Below are positions 53,456-62,708 of a DNA stretch of 64,000 nucleotides, in pieces; position 1 is the first letter of the stretch; each line of letters opens with the position of its first letter. Position numbers and translations under genes: made by a program. The DNA comes from Rhynchopus euleeides (taxonomy: Eukaryota > Euglenozoa > Diplonemea > Diplonemida > Diplonemidae): the NCBI GenBank assembly GCA_963210315.1, contig OY723268.1:1178001-1242000 (forward strand), written 5' to 3'. Below the pieces are notes generated by a model. The model saw nothing but the letters and a program-made list of their open reading frames with translations, was not told the DNA's origin and ran no database searches.

Positions 53456-54379
53456 ATGGCTCTTGGCAGAGCTGCTCTGCGCCAGCAGTGCGTCCGGGGG
53501 CGAGGGTACAACGGGGATCCAGGAAAACGGCCACGCGCGTGGTGTCTCAACTGTCAGCATGTGCAGGGTAGCCCCAGTCCGAGGCGGGCGAAGAGGGGCA
53601 ATCAGGGTGATCAGGGCGAGAGCGGCGAGGATAATCAGTGCGAGAGTGACGACGAAACTCACGAGTCTGAGTGTGAGGTGGAAGAGCTGGACGAAGAAGT
53701 GTCAGGGGAGGGCGAGGGGGCGGCGCCACAGCACCAGGTCTCGCCGAGCCGGAAGGCCTACTTCAGCCTACAGAGGAAGTCCAAGAACGGCCAAAAGGGG
53801 CGGCATGTTAAGCTTTTTTCTTCCGACGGGAACTACTCGCCGGGGGTCTACGCCTCGCTCAATGCGATCCGTGGCTGCGGCGTCGGGGTTGAAGCCACGG
53901 GTTTCCTCCTGTCGTACATCGTGGAGTGCCTGACAGGCTCCCCGATCCGCAAGAGGAAGGGCAAGCCCGTCCGCATCTCGAAGCGAACGGTGCGAAAGGG
54001 GGATGCGTTGGCGGGTCCGCTGAGCGTCCAGCAGTTTCTCACAGCTGCAAAGGCACAGGGTGTTGACGCGACCGCGCTGGCGCAGGATGCCGGTGCGGGC
54101 TGCCGGGATGCACACGGGATCAAGATGTCGGGGGTTGCCGTGTCAGTCCCTCATCCTCATGATAGCGATTGTGTAGTTCAGGCCGTGGTGGACCTTCGGC
54201 ATTCCGTTGTTGGAACGGCAGAGGGCAAGGCAGAGCACGGGGGGGTGAGCGGCGGGTGGGTAGGCGGGTCGGGATCTGCGACTCCTTGCATCAACAACAC
54301 AATATTCCCTCGGCAACAGACGCAAGGGCCCAACCTGCGGCATCCCTCGTCAAGCATTGAAGAAGCCTCCTCCATTTGA
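53456..54379 (+). CDS. Hypothetical protein, 307 residues, unknown function
   Basis: Not recognised. First ATG in the frame is at 53456 (MALGRAALRQQC), but the frame is open upstream to an AG at 53367-53368 (CAACAG|GTGTGG). A GTATGA donor at 53299 following TATGGGGCGTGTG could supply an upstream exon in frame (HEQVPYTNMGRV then VWCGIERPELLRL), matching the GTRTG donors of other introns here. The protein has a basic N-terminal part with CLNCQHVQG, an acidic stretch (EDNQCESDDETHESECEVEE), then a more ordered part (KLFSSDGNYSPGVYASLNAI, ATGFLLSYIVECLTGSP). It starts about 290 bp past the right end of element D and is on the plus strand like the transposon genes, so it may be transposon-derived. 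Confidence 0.4.
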   Translation: MALGRAALRQQCVRGRGYNGDPGKRPRAWCLNCQHVQGSPSPRRAKRGNQGDQGESGEDNQCESDDETHESECEVEELDEEVSGEGEGAAPQHQVSPSRKAYFSLQRKSKNGQKGRHVKLFSSDGNYSPGVYASLNAIRGCGVGVEATGFLLSYIVECLTGSPIRKRKGKPVRISKRTVRKGDALAGPLSVQQFLTAAKAQGVDATALAQDAGAGCRDAHGIKMSGVAVSVPHPHDSDCVVQAVVDLRHSVVGTAEGKAEHGGVSGGWVGGSGSATPCINNTIFPRQQTQGPNLRHPSSSIEEASSI

Positions 54380-55537
54380 CTTGCATATGTCAGCCCTCCT
54401 CCCAGACCTTCTCCACTCACACACAAGCCCCTGCCAAGAGACACGCATAGCACAACAAATAAAGGTCGGGATAACATTGAGAAACAAGAAGCGGTGCGGG
54501 GATCTTCGCTAGCTATCTAGAGAAAGCTTTCGGTAAAGTTCGGCGTTTTGGAACGATTTGAGCGATACTTGGCCGTGTTCGCAGCGCCCCCTGGTGAGAG
54601 GGGGGCTTTGGTAAAGTTCGGCGGTTCTTTTTCTCAACAACAAGTAGGAGTGAAATGCACTGAAACGGACCATCTTCGGAACCTCCCGTAGCGAAGACCC
54701 CGAGTGGTGTGAACGGGAAGGTGTCGGCCAGACGCATCGCCGAGGGACGGGCACAGTTGAATGGGATCTAATGAGGAGAGGATGGAGAAGGGGGGGCTGT
54801 GCAGTCTTTTCGGAATCGCTTTTTACAACCCACCGCGACTCTGGCGGGGCGATAGCGGGGGGTGGCCTGGGTGCAGTGCAGGGGCAGACATCCCACTCAA
54901 GGAGAGACCTCTCACACCACGAATGCATGATGTGCTGGGTGGGTGTCAGCTTACCACAACCCGTCGTACAGCCAATGGGGGCACCTTCCCAGCATGATGC
55001 CCCCATTGATGTGATGGTTCTGTAACACATTCTGAGGCAGCACTCGCTCCAGAGCGGTGAATGGGTGCCACGGGTGTCAACAAAAGCAAGACCAGTGCAT
55101 TCATTCGTAGTGTCAACATGTGATTTGGCAGATCCTGTATTTGTGTGACACCTACATATCACACCCTCAATCAGCTGACGGCAGATACTGTATTTGTGTG
55201 ACACCTGACTTTATCACACCCACTGAATCTGACTTGACACATCAGGCAAAAAAATGAATCCGGGCTTCAACCGCCACTTCTCAGGGTGTGCGCACTTTCT
55301 GAGGGTGCGGTGGGGAGGCTTGCCTTGAGTGCGATTCTGCGGCGTGCGCAGGCACACCAGCTCTGGATCCGTCCCCCACAGCCATCGCCCAAACATCAAA
55401 AATAGGCAAGATCTAAAACACAGCACACACACCAGAGTGGGGTGGCGAGGAGACCTGCAACATGCAGGGCACCCTGCACGCAAAATGCGACCACTCGTTC
55501 TACCTTTCTACCTCTATTCGCTTGGGTGGCAACCCCT
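54380..55537. other. Intergenic with small duplications
   Basis: No gene recognised. GGTAAAGTTCGGCG occurs at about 54532 and 54608, and a 35-bp segment containing CTGTATTTGTGTGACACCT is duplicated at about 55131 and 55186. A TTAGATCC-type spacing or RNA signal was not seen. Confidence 0.45.
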
Positions 55538-56485
55538 TCATGCCACAGGCCTGCTGTGCGTGGGGGTCGCTGACCCTGGGGCCAACCCCAGCCGAATGTG
55601 CACGCTGAAGGAGTCCGCAACGCCTTCCCTGAGAAGCTCAACGTGGACAAGGTCGTTGGGCCTGCAGGCGGACATCACCGCCTTGAGGTCAGAGCGCGTC
55701 TGCACGGGCTGGTCATTCAATGCGACGATGCAGTCCCCATTCCGCACCCCACCCATTGCGGCAGGGCCGTCCGGCCGCACAGCCAACACACGGACCCCAC
55801 TCGACGCAAGGGGATCTGCCGACCCTGGTATCGAGTCGATGATCTCCAGCCCCGCCATCGGCCGCCCTGCAGGGGATGGGTCACGCGTGTCAGTTCTGGA
55901 TCCAGAAAACCCTGTAGAGTGCTTGGCTGCGTGGGTGTGGGTGTGCGACGACGGGGGTGTCGGGGCGCCCCTGCTGTAGGTGCTCTCGGGGGCCACGACG
56001 TCATCTGCCGGCAGAGGTGCGGCGCTGAGGGGAACCAACACGTCGCGGATATCCTCGATGAGCGTGGAGAAGGCGGGCAGCGAGTGCAGCAGCTTGACCT
56101 TGGAGTGGCTGCTGGCGCCTTCGATCTCAGCCTGGTGCAGCGCGGAATCCAGTGAAGGCTTGTCCAGCTGCAGCACGCTGTACAGCTTGTCGACATCGGC
56201 AGCGGCAGCAGAGTCGTTGCCACCAGGGAGAGGAGCCTTCATGGGGGAAACACGCGACTCCAATGCCGCAGACATGTCCTGGATGGAGGCCTCGAGATTG
56301 CCAAGGCGCGTCAGGCAGGCACCGTGGCTCTGGATAAGGTTGCCGACAACGCTGACCATGCCCCCCCAGCTCAGCTGCGCCGGCTGAAGCTGGAGGAACT
56401 CGTCGAAGAGACCCCCTGGGCGGAACTGGTCGTTCACCTTCAGAGCGTCCATGTCAAGCCCTGCGGAAGATGCCCCGAGAGACAT
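55538..56485 (-). CDS. PDZ-domain protein with coiled N-terminal region
   Basis: A 315-residue protein from the first ATG (56485, MSLGASSAGLDMDAL). Residues about 225-300 form a PDZ domain (GVRVLAVRPDGPAAMGGVRN, GDCIVALNDQPVQTRSDLKA) of the bacterial or protease-associated type with a GVRNGD carboxylate-loop-like region. The N-terminal 150 residues are helical with heptad-like Leu/Ala and no known domain; between them is a Ser/Pro/His-rich linker. A TATA-like box lies about 95 bp upstream. Oddly, the frame upstream of this ATG encodes a hydrophobic stretch (FLLVGAWWGACVAMSLGASS) that looks like a signal peptide but has no ATG before an in-frame TAG; an upstream exon or non-AUG start would be needed. 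Scaffold or protein-quality roles are guesses. Confidence 0.7.
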   Translation of the reverse strand: MSLGASSAGLDMDALKVNDQFRPGGLFDEFLQLQPAQLSWGGMVSVVGNLIQSHGACLTRLGNLEASIQDMSAALESRVSPMKAPLPGGNDSAAAADVDKLYSVLQLDKPSLDSALHQAEIEGASSHSKVKLLHSLPAFSTLIEDIRDVLVPLSAAPLPADDVVAPESTYSRGAPTPPSSHTHTHAAKHSTGFSGSRTDTRDPSPAGRPMAGLEIIDSIPGSADPLASSGVRVLAVRPDGPAAMGGVRNGDCIVALNDQPVQTRSDLKAVMSACRPNDLVHVELLREGVADSFSVHIRLGLAPGSATPTHSRPVA

Positions 56486-56576
56486 CGCGACGCACGCCCC
56501 CCACCACGCCCCCACGAGTAGGAAGCCGGTGGAGACCTTGTCCGTACTCAGCCTGTGAGCGAAGGGTGGCTATGTG

Positions 56577-56584
56577 ATTATATA
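56577..56584 (-). promoter_or_regulatory. Putative TATA box of the PDZ gene
   Basis: TATATAAT on the minus strand, 92-99 bp before ATG 56485. Confidence 0.45.
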
Positions 56585-57090
56585 GTGTTTCGAGGGCACA
56601 GTCGCAGGGGGTGGTCGGTTGGGGAGGCAGAAAGTGGCGCACTGGGGAGAGGGTGTGTGGGGGGGTGATGGGGTGCTGGCGGTTCCTTGTGAAAAACGTT
56701 GCGGGCATGATCCCGGCGCAGGCAAGGGCATGTATTTGGTCGGGCTCTGATGCGGAACACAGTCAGCTGAATGAGAGTGCATCCCAAGATTTGGAGTTGT
56801 ATCTGTGCTCAGAACAAACAGTTGGCTAGCGACCCGCGTATGTGAAAGCAATCCGGCTCCTGTGTGCGAAAGCAATAGATACAGAACTGTTGGATTCTCT
56901 TTGAAGAAACACTGGAGCCTTCACTCCGCCTCGGTTGTGAACAAGCCCTTCCCCTTCTGCACCTTGCAGCGGAGCCCCACTGCGATGTTGGCAGGCAGAA
57001 TGCCAGGCGGGAAATATGAAGAGCAAGCACAGTGGGCAAGAACAGGCAATAACACAGCAGCGAGGGTGGCAGGTGGGGCCAACTGGGCCC
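56585..57090. other. Intergenic between the PDZ and reductase genes
   Basis: No gene recognised; short duplicated words near 56845-56880 (GTATGTGAAAGCAAT and GTGTGCGAAAGCAAT). Confidence 0.4.
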
Positions 57091-58257
57091 TCACAGAGCG
57101 AGCACAAGTTTGCCCCGCACCCGCCTGCTGTGGAGTGCACGGAAGGCATCGCGAACCTTCTGGAGCCCGTCCCTCCCCATTGCATCGGGTATGACTGTGA
57201 CGAATCCTTCCACCCGGAGCTCACCGGACTCGAGCATCTCACGCACATCTTTGAGAGCAGCACCCCCGCTCGCACTGTCGGAGACACGTGGTGCAAACTC
57301 GCCGCAGTTGGGGAACCGGACCCAGAACAGGTCGTAGTTGCTTGCAGGGCCCCTGCCTCCAAAGAGATTCCACCCTGTCAGTCTGCGGAATGTGGCCTTC
57401 GCCCAGTCGAAGGGAGACCCTCCAATGGTGATGTAGTTGCTGCGGGATGCCGGGTTGTTGAGGGCAGCCTTGAGGATCCCAGACGTGTTAATCGCGGAGA
57501 TGTAGTCAAAGGCACGGTCCTTCTCCTCCAGGGAGGACACGCAATCGAGTACAACATCAAAGCTCGCTGTGCCCCGCCGGGTCAGGGCCTGCTTTATGTC
57601 GCGGAGAAGTCTGTCAATGCCTGAGGTGTAGTCCACAACAACATCGCATCCGTTGGATCGTGAAAAGTCTGCATTCCTCTGCGAACAGACACCGCAGACA
57701 AACCCAGTGGGGCCGACAAGCGACTTGGCGACCTGCGTGGCAATGCAACCGACACCTCCACTCGATCCGATGATTAACACGCTCTGGGCGGTGCGCAAGG
57801 AATGGTCGTGCTTCAGAGATTGAACGGAGGTGATGCTGACAAGCGGGAGTGCGGCCGCATCAGTGAAACTCATCTGTCCCGTGGGGGAGGGGGGAATATG
57901 CGCCAACTGCGACAGGGGTGCGGCAATGCGCTGTGCAAATGAACCAGCCATCGGGGGCATGGCACCGAAGACTCGGTCGCCAACAGAGAATTGTCCAGCG
58001 CCTCCGTTCACCGCAGACACGACTCCAGCGAAGTCAAACCCAATGACATTTCCCTGCACCGCACAGCGGCCGCAGCTATGCAGAAAGTGGGGAAGCTTGT
58101 CCCCGACGCAAAACTTCGCATCAACAGGGTTGACACCACAGGCTTTGACATCAACAATACAAAACCCCGGCTTGAGAGACGCGCTGTCGGGGTCGCTGAG
58201 GTGGCTGTGGAAGCTCACACCCTCAAGACCAGAGGAATCATAGACGTAGCCCTTCAT
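57091..58257 (-). CDS. Zinc-independent medium-chain reductase, quinone oxidoreductase / RTN4IP1-like
   Basis: A 388-residue NAD(P)H-dependent oxidoreductase. I start at MKGYVYDSSG (ATG 58257), the usual start of these proteins; 17 further open codons upstream are not family-like. The N-terminal GroES-like half has ACGVNPVDAKF and GFDFAGVVSAV, and the nucleotide-binding half has IGSSGGVGCIATQVAK, which replaces the GxGxxG of alcohol dehydrogenases. VVLDCVSS and a conserved C-terminal VRDAFRALHSRRVRGKLVL match quinone oxidoreductase-like MDRs. The zinc-ligand cysteines of classical alcohol dehydrogenases are absent. Single exon. Substrate cannot be read from sequence; quinones, enones or a mitochondrial RTN4IP1-like role are options. 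Confidence 0.82.
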   Translation of the reverse strand: MKGYVYDSSGLEGVSFHSHLSDPDSASLKPGFCIVDVKACGVNPVDAKFCVGDKLPHFLHSCGRCAVQGNVIGFDFAGVVSAVNGGAGQFSVGDRVFGAMPPMAGSFAQRIAAPLSQLAHIPPSPTGQMSFTDAAALPLVSITSVQSLKHDHSLRTAQSVLIIGSSGGVGCIATQVAKSLVGPTGFVCGVCSQRNADFSRSNGCDVVVDYTSGIDRLLRDIKQALTRRGTASFDVVLDCVSSLEEKDRAFDYISAINTSGILKAALNNPASRSNYITIGGSPFDWAKATFRRLTGWNLFGGRGPASNYDLFWVRFPNCGEFAPRVSDSASGGAALKDVREMLESGELRVEGFVTVIPDAMGRDGLQKVRDAFRALHSRRVRGKLVLAL

Positions 58258-58914
58258 ATGAGTTTCCTGACGGGAGAGGGGGTCGCAAGAAGACAAAAAG
58301 CGGGGCAAGGCTGCCAGAGGGAAGACCGCGCGGTGGGCCTACGGTTCGTTGTGGTCCGGGGTGATGAGGGGTGATGAAGGGGGGGCTCCAGCCAACGCAC
58401 CGAAAACTATACGTCTGCGAATCAGTAAGGGGAGAGAAGAACCAGCGGGTGTTCGTCGATCGCGAGAACACCCACACACGCCTGCTGCGGGTGTGGTCGG
58501 GCCTGGCAAGACTTGAGGTAGAGGAGGGACTGTGGGGGATGTAGAGAAGGCATAACCCACTCTTTGTCAACTGAAAAAAGTGTCACGAAAATTATTTTGG
58601 CCGTTTTGGTGCGTTCCAGACGAAGTTGTGGACCTTGGGTGACCTCACCGGCGACATGTCGTGACTGTCAGATATCATCGGAGGGGCGACTGGTGGGGGC
58701 GGAGGGGTGGGTGCTGCACACTGTGTTGTAGGTAGAGAAGGCATAACTTATTAGAGGAGGCCTACCTCCAGCCATCCCTCACAAAAAAAAGTGTGACGGA
58801 AATTAATTTGATTAATTCGGCTCAAAAAAACAGCCTCCTGGACCCCGCACACACTCCGACAATGCCAAAAAATACATTTTCCCTCCCGCGGGGAGCCTTT
58901 CCCACCCTCCCTCC
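58258..58914. repeat. Gene-free region with three degenerate copies of an A/T-rich repeat
   Basis: GTAGAGAAGGCATAAC then AAAAAGTGTCACGAAAATTA near 58540-58600, again at 58730-58810 (AAAAAAGTGTGACGGAAATTA) and a weaker copy at 59075-59140 (GTAGAGGAGGCATAGC, CCGAAATTATTTCGG). No gene seen. Confidence 0.5.
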
Positions 58915-59035
58915 AGGTCACTTTACACTCCCGGGGAGTGTAAAGTACTTTACACTCCCTCCAGCTCACTTTACGCTCCCTGCGGCTCACTTTACACTCC
59001 CTCCAGCTCACTTTACACTCCCTGCGGCTGACACG
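58915..59035 (+). repeat. 21-bp tandem repeat
   Basis: About five units of CACTTTACACTCCCTSCRGCT, the first forming an inverted pair CTTTACACTCCC / GGGAGTGTAAAG. Confidence 0.8.
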
Positions 59036-59604
59036 CTGAAAATTTCGGCTGAAAACGGGCCAAAAACGCGATTTTGTAGAGGAGGCATAGCAAACGGAAA
59101 TCCCTAACAAACTTTTGTCTCCGAAATTATTTCGGTCAAAATCTCACGAAAAAAACGAGAAACCAGACCCACCGCACATCGAGAATGTCATTTTTCGGTG
59201 ATTTCCGGGGCCTGTGGGTCCACGTGGGCACTTGACAACCTCCCCTTCACCCCAGATGGGGTCCCAAACTGGGCACACAAGGGGTAGAACGTCAAAATAG
59301 GAGGGTCTCCGACACACCATCACAAAAACGGGCAATGAAAGGCTTGGGAAGTTGGTTGAAGGGAGGGCGCTAGTGACCGCATTGAAGCGAAGCGACACAC
59401 ACCTGCGAAACAGAAGAGGCGAAACGTTCTCACCCCAGTCAAAGCAAGCAGAAAGAGACTTGTGTGGAGGAAAAACGGTGCTCCACTGGGACACGCGCCC
59501 CTTGCCCCACTCGGGGGTCGGGGAGGAACGTCTGTCGCGTGGGGTACAATGAAGCCACTCGACACCAGTAGGTCGCGAGGGGGGTCATGGGTCGGGCGCG
59601 GGGG

Positions 59605-59647
59605 GGCACAGGGGGGGCGCGGGCGGCTCCGCCGCCCGCGCCCGCCA
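59605..59647. repeat. GC-rich hairpin repeat, copy 1
   Basis: GCGCGGGCGGC-TCC-GCCGCCCGCGC, an 11-bp perfect stem with 3-base loop, preceded by GGGGGG. A close copy with TTC loop lies at 62398-62440. Confidence 0.8.
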
Positions 59648-59674
59648 TTGTAGGACCCGCCTCCGACGAGTTAC

Positions 59675-60130
59675 CAAACCTATTTCCTGGCTACCGGGAC
59701 CTATTATCTGACTACCGGAACCTATTTTCTGGCTACTGGAACCTATTTCCTGGCCACCGGAGCCTAATTCCGGTCCACCGGAACCTATTTCCCGGCCACC
59801 GGAACCTATTTCCTGACTACCGGAACCTATTTTCTGGCTACCGGAACCTATTTCCTGGTCACCGGAACCTATTTCCTGGCCACCGGAACCTATTTCCTGG
59901 TCACCGGAACCTATTTCCTGGCTACCGGAACCTATTTCCTGGTCACCGGAACCTATTTCCAGGCCACCGGAACCTATTTCCTGGCTACCGGAACCTATTT
60001 CCTGGCTACCGGAACCTATTTCCTGGTCACCGGAACCTATTTCCTGGTCACCGGAATCTATTTCCTGGCCACCGGAACCTATTTCCTGACTACCGGAACC
60101 TATTTCCAGTCCACCGGAACCTATTTCCTT
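59675..60130 (+). repeat. 21-bp minisatellite, about 21 copies
   Basis: Unit ACCGGAACCTATTTCCTGGYY with variants (CTGAC, CAGGC, CAGTC). Because 21 is a multiple of three, both strands stay open; I do not consider these frames genes. Confidence 0.9.
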
Positions 60131-60169
60131 TATGTGCACCTGCAGTCGGCCCAGTCACACCACCCACAA

Positions 60170-60440
60170 CCATCCACAACTGTCCAGAACCGTCCACAAC
60201 CGTCCACAGGTGAAAAAGTGACACAACACCCCCATAACGACCACCTGGGGGTGACTTTTGGGTGTGGACGGTCTGCCAGAGGACTGGCGACCTCGAACAA
60301 CCTCTCGCAACCACCAGCAACCTCGAACAACTTGTTTTCAGACCGTCCGCAACTGTCCACAACCGTCCACAACCGTCCACAGGTGAAAAAGTGCCATAAC
60401 ACCCCCATATTGACCACCTGGGGGTGATTTTTGGGTGTGG
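60170..60440 (+). repeat. Two-copy repeat of about 100 bp with internal CCGTCCACAA units
   Basis: AACCGTCCACAGGTGAAAAA, CACCCCCATA and GACCACCTGGGGGTGA..TTTTGGGTGTGGACGG occur at about 60196-60275 and again at 60361-60445; related CAACCTCGAACAA words lie between. Confidence 0.75.
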
Positions 60441-60734
60441 ACGGTCTGGCTGTGGCCGTAGAATGCGAAAAAACCGATTTTGGTACTCTATTGGCCTGTC
60501 GTGGCCCGTAGAAATGTAGTGATTGCGATTTTGAGGCATTTTCCTAAGGAAACGGGCCCAGTTGGTAGGAAAATGTGAATTTTTGAATTTAAAATGCAAC
60601 ATCGAGCATTTAGTAGCAGAGGGACACTTCAGCTATTTTCAGCAGAAAAAAAATGAAGCTTTAATTACCCTGTGTGGCCTTGTCAGAAAACGAGGTGCCG
60701 ACCAACACCCAGCCCAGCCCACGTCGAACCTCCA

Positions 60735-61010
60735 ATCGCGCATGTACTAGACTTCATTCTGAACCAAACGGGCAGCATCTCGAGTTCAAACGGGCATGTC
60801 CTAGCCTTCATTCTGCATCACAACTTCACAATTCCGAGCGCAAACCTGCATGTCCCTCGCCCTTTGCCCTTGGCAAACGGGCAGCATTCAGAGTCCAAAC
60901 GGGCATGTACTAGACTTCATCCGGCACAACATGGAGTCGAAACGGGCATGTACTAACCCCGCGCCTCCCGCAAACGGGCATGTACTGGACTTCATTCTGC
61001 CGCAAAAGGA
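60735..61010 (+). repeat. Interspersed array of GGGCATGTACTAGACTTCAT units
   Basis: Five to seven irregularly spaced copies of AAACGGGCATGTACTAGACT or AAACGGGCAGCAT. Confidence 0.7.
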
Positions 61011-61619
61011 TAGCATTGAGATAGGGGGTGGCAAGTTTGAAATTTGGCTGAAAATCCCTTGTAAAAAAAACCAAAATCCGTGTACAATATTATTAGTGAA
61101 TTTTGGGGCCGTTTGGGCCAATACCCAGCCACCCTGGCCACAAGTCTCGGCCAAATCGGGATTTCTGGCCAGAAAGTGGGAAAACAAGCTGTATTTTCGC
61201 ATTCCGAACCGGAAAAAACGACACCTCATCCGGTAGAAATGTGGTGCCGACGCATCTCTGGCACAACTACACGTCTCCTACCCGGAGAATACTGACAATG
61301 TGCACTCTACGCCGAGAAGAACACGCAGGACCTGGTCTGCTGACTCTCAGAAACCTCAAGCCTCCCCCAGAGTGGAGGGAGCCCTGCACGGGCAAGCCTC
61401 TGAAGGGGGTGGTAGGTGGGTGGTAGCAGATGTCACTCTCTCAACAGTGGTACACAGTCTCTTGCATCTGATGACATCATGTTGTAGAAATCCTGCACCT
61501 GTAGGATTGTAGGATGGGTGTGTCTCTGCACCGGCAGTTACAAACACAGACAAGAGGGCTGTTGGGGCAGGGGCAGGGGCTTGGAGGGGAGTCTCAGTCT
61601 GTCCTCACTGTGTGCGGCT

Positions 61620-61760
61620 CCGCACCGAAACAGGTCGCTCAAGATCGCTCCGAGGTCGCTCACAGCTAACAGAGGTCGCTCCGCACCAAAACAGGCCGCT
61701 CAAGATCGCTCCGAGGTCGCTCAGCACCGAAACAGGTCGCTCCGAGGTCGCTCCTCGTCG
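61620..61760 (+). repeat. Repeat of CACCGAAACAGGTCGCTC units
   Basis: Three copies of CACCRAAACAGGYCGCTC alternating with AAGATCGCTCCGAGGTCGCT. Confidence 0.75.
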
Positions 61761-62244
61761 TCCCTGCATCCGCACCCCATCCAGCAGGTCTGCACGTCGC
61801 ACAGCCAATCACCCACTGACACCCAGCGCAAAAAACGTGCTCACCAACGCTCCGACCACACGCCACAACCCCACACCCGACGCGCTACACACCCACGCCC
61901 CACACCTCCGCGACTTCGGCTCGCACCCGCAACCGCACTATAGTCCCACTCACGACCCGCACACAGGACGTTGGTTCCCACCCCCTTGTCCTCCACCCAC
62001 TGCCAAAACCAATCTGCAAAAGACCCCGCTCCCGCCCGGTCCACTCCCGGGTCGAGCGGGAACTGCCAGGAGACCCCGGAAGTGCACGACGACCGCACGC
62101 ATCGCGTCGACCAGTACATCAAGGCGTCTAGATCATACGACGACGGAAGGGCTAACGGGAGCGCCCGGGTGATGCAGCAGTCAACCCATAGCTTGACCAG
62201 GGAACCGGCCGGAAGTCGGCGATCAGCCGAGCAGGGGGTTCTGA

Positions 62245-62327
62245 GAGGCGGAGTGAATGGAAAAGCAAGTCTCCCAGCACCATCTCGCAATGTTAGTTCT
62301 CTATGAAGGTACCACACCAGACATGGG
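62245..62327 (+). repeat. Dispersed repeat S1, long copy
   Basis: GGAGTGAATGGAAAAG, AAGTCTCCCAGCACCATC, GCAATGTTAGT and CACCAGACATGG; collinear with 40801-40887. Confidence 0.7.
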
Positions 62328-62339
62328 AGCGGGGCCCGC

Positions 62340-62440
62340 TGCGGGGGTGCGGGGGGGCGCGGGGGGGCGCGGGGGGGCGCGGGGGGGCGCGGGGGGGCGC
62401 GGGGGGGCGCGGGGGGGCGCGGGCGGCTTCGCCGCCCGCG
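62340..62440 (+). repeat. GCGGGGGGGC decamer array ending in a GC hairpin
   Basis: Seven to eight tandem GCGGGGGGGC units followed by GCGCGGGCGGC-TTC-GCCGCCCGCGC (62409-62433), copy 2 of the hairpin at 59605. Confidence 0.85.
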
Positions 62441-62461
62441 CCCCCACATGCCTGAGAAGTT

Positions 62462-62700
62462 ACCTCCAGCAACTTCCAGCAACCTCGAGCAACCTCTAGC
62501 AACCTCTAGCAACCTCTAGCAACCTCTAGCAACCTCTAGCAACCTCTAGCAACCTCTAGCAACCTCTAGCAACCTCTAGCAACCTCTAGCAACCTCTAGC
62601 AACTTCCAGCAACCTCCAGCAACCTCTAGCAACCTCTAGCAACCTCTAGCAACCTCTAGCAACCTCCAGCAACCTCAAGCAACTTCCAGCAACCACCAGC
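62462..62700 (+). repeat. 10-bp tandem repeat, about 24 copies
   Basis: AACCTCTAGC repeated in exact 10-base register with AACTTCCAGC and AACCTCCAGC variants at the edges. Confidence 0.95.
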
Positions 62701-62708
62701 AGCAGGGC

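Noticed and set aside
59585-60213. Open frames on both strands with HRNLFPGYRNLFPG or GSGSQEIGSGDQEI repeats
   Set aside because: Produced by a 21-bp minisatellite whose length is a multiple of three; both strands are open equally.
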